DNA of 5,591 bases, taken from the NCBI GenBank assembly GCA_964371945.1, contig CAYJPA010000147.1:1-5591 (forward strand), in the 5' to 3' direction. Shown one piece after another: positions 5,306-5,591 of the stretch (position 1 is the stretch's first letter; the number at the start of each line of letters is the position of its first letter). This DNA comes from CAYJPA01 sp964371945. Lineage in GTDB: Bacteria; Chloroflexota; Chloroflexia; Thermomicrobiales; UBA6265. The translations under genes were made by a program, and so were the position numbers. Under the pieces are notes generated by a model. It was not told the DNA's origin. It did not search any database and saw nothing but the letters and a program-made list of their open reading frames with translations.

Positions 5306-5334
5306 ATACTATGGGCTATTCGAAATAATCGCAA
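5306..5334 (-). promoter_or_regulatory. Probable promoter of the toxin-antitoxin operon
   Basis: On the minus strand TTGCGA (5334-5329) is followed after 17 bases by TAGTAT (5311-5306), each four of six to consensus. Transcription would start near 5299, leaving about 24 bases of leader with the AAGGGA ribosome site. The spacer carries the palindrome TTCGAA (5319-5324), a possible autoregulatory site. A moderate-strength promoter suits an autorepressed antitoxin operon. Confidence 0.45.
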
Positions 5335-5358
5335 CGGATCCACTAACAGCCGACAATG

Positions 5359-5387
5359 AAAAACGCCGAGGCTAATGCCCCGGCGTT
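5359..5387 (-). terminator. Rho-independent terminator of tRNA-Asn
   Basis: On the minus strand AACGCCGGGGC, loop ATTA, GCCTCGGCGTT forms an 11-bp stem with one G-T pair, followed by TTTTT (5363-5359). The stem begins only two bases after the encoded CCA, so the precursor has almost no free 3' trailer. It lies just upstream of the toxin-antitoxin promoter and should insulate it. On the plus strand only three T follow, so termination there would be weak. Confidence 0.92.
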
Positions 5388-5389
5388 TG

Positions 5390-5464
5390 TGGCTCCCCGA
5401 CCAGGATTCGAACCTGGAACCTACCGGTTAACAGCCGGTCGCTCTACCGTTGAGCTATCGAGGA
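5390..5464 (-). tRNA. trnN: tRNA-Asn (anticodon GUU)
   Basis: A complete 75-base tRNA with encoded CCA. Acceptor TCCTCGA pairs with TCGGGGA (one T-G pair), discriminator G. D arm GCTC/GAGC with loop AACGGTA including the GG pair. Anticodon stem ACCGG/CCGGT with loop CTGTTAA and anticodon GTT at 5432-5430. Variable loop of five bases. T arm CCAGG/CCTGG with the canonical loop TTCGAAT. The A15-T48 tertiary pair is also present. It reads AAC and AAU codons. All stems are intact, so it should be functional. Confidence 0.98.
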
Positions 5465-5467
5465 CTA

Positions 5468-5481
5468 CTTCCGTTTGGAAG
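5468..5481 (-). promoter_or_regulatory. Leader hairpin of tRNA-Asn precursor
   Basis: CTTCC-AAAC-GGAAG on the minus strand makes a 5-bp hairpin in the short 5' leader, ending three bases before the mature tRNA. It could influence RNase P processing or simply protect the nascent leader. Confidence 0.4.
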
Positions 5482-5488
5482 CCGGATC

Positions 5489-5518
5489 AGTATACCGATG
5501 CCGCCGCGGGGTTGTCCA
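5489..5518 (-). promoter_or_regulatory. Promoter of tRNA-Asn
   Basis: On the minus strand TGGACA (5518-5513), five of six to the -35 consensus, precedes TATACT (5494-5489), five of six to the -10, by 18 bases. The start would fall near 5482, about 18 bases before the mature tRNA. The GC-rich stretch around 5495-5512 separates the boxes. Beyond the -35 to the right edge, no gene is recognisable. Confidence 0.75.
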
Positions 5519-5591
5519 GACTTTGAAGACCCGCGTGTGCGATTCATTTTTTCGTGATTATGCGCAAAGACTTTAAGGACGGTGGTAGGAT

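Overview
The window is bacterial. It has classic sigma-70-type promoters, good Shine-Dalgarno sites, stop/start overlaps between operon genes, and a tRNA gene with an encoded CCA end and a rho-independent terminator. It is visibly GC-rich. The phylum cannot be fixed from sequence alone. The dispersed GC-rich palindromes between genes and the gene mix (ArsR/SRPBCC/RibD-type operon, PhnB-like protein, excisionase-like plus PIN pair) are a style I associate with Chloroflexota, with Actinobacteria or Acidobacteria as alternatives. This is a low-confidence inference.

Layout. 1-54: a perfect 7-bp tandem repeat running off the left edge. 60-1544, minus strand: an NAD(P)-dependent aldehyde dehydrogenase that would be 494 codons long but carries an in-frame TAA at codon 38, leaving a 407-residue open segment (60-1283) and a 37-residue upstream fragment. 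1545-1761: a divergent regulatory region with helically phased TGTCAC repeats abutting a near-consensus promoter. 1762-3154, plus strand: a three-gene operon with overlapping stops and starts, encoding an ArsR-type repressor, an AHSA1/SRPBCC protein and a RibD-C/dihydrofolate-reductase-like protein. 3155-3430: a spacer with three imperfect or short hairpins. 3431-3859, plus: a PhnB-like VOC-superfamily protein. 3860-4240: a 381-bp spacer with a cluster of strong palindromes and no convincing gene. 4241-5275, minus: a toxin-antitoxin operon, antitoxin with an excisionase-type HTH first, then a PIN-domain toxin, matching the VapBC50 type. 5359-5494 (plus its -35 at 5513-5518), minus: tRNA-Asn(GUU) with its own promoter, leader hairpin and terminator. 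5519-5591: no gene seen.

How the genes work together. The ArsR protein most likely represses its own operon through the repeats upstream of 1762. Because the aldehyde dehydrogenase is read divergently from the same spacer, it could be co-regulated. The SRPBCC, RibD-C-like and PhnB-like proteins are families often found near one another, but their substrates are unknown. The tRNA terminator lies just ahead of the toxin-antitoxin promoter on the same strand, so the two are probably separate transcription units.

I did not find a clearly new multi-gene system. The most noteworthy signals are the ochre codon in the otherwise intact dehydrogenase, the phased repeat array at the ArsR promoter, and the palindrome clusters around the PhnB-like gene.
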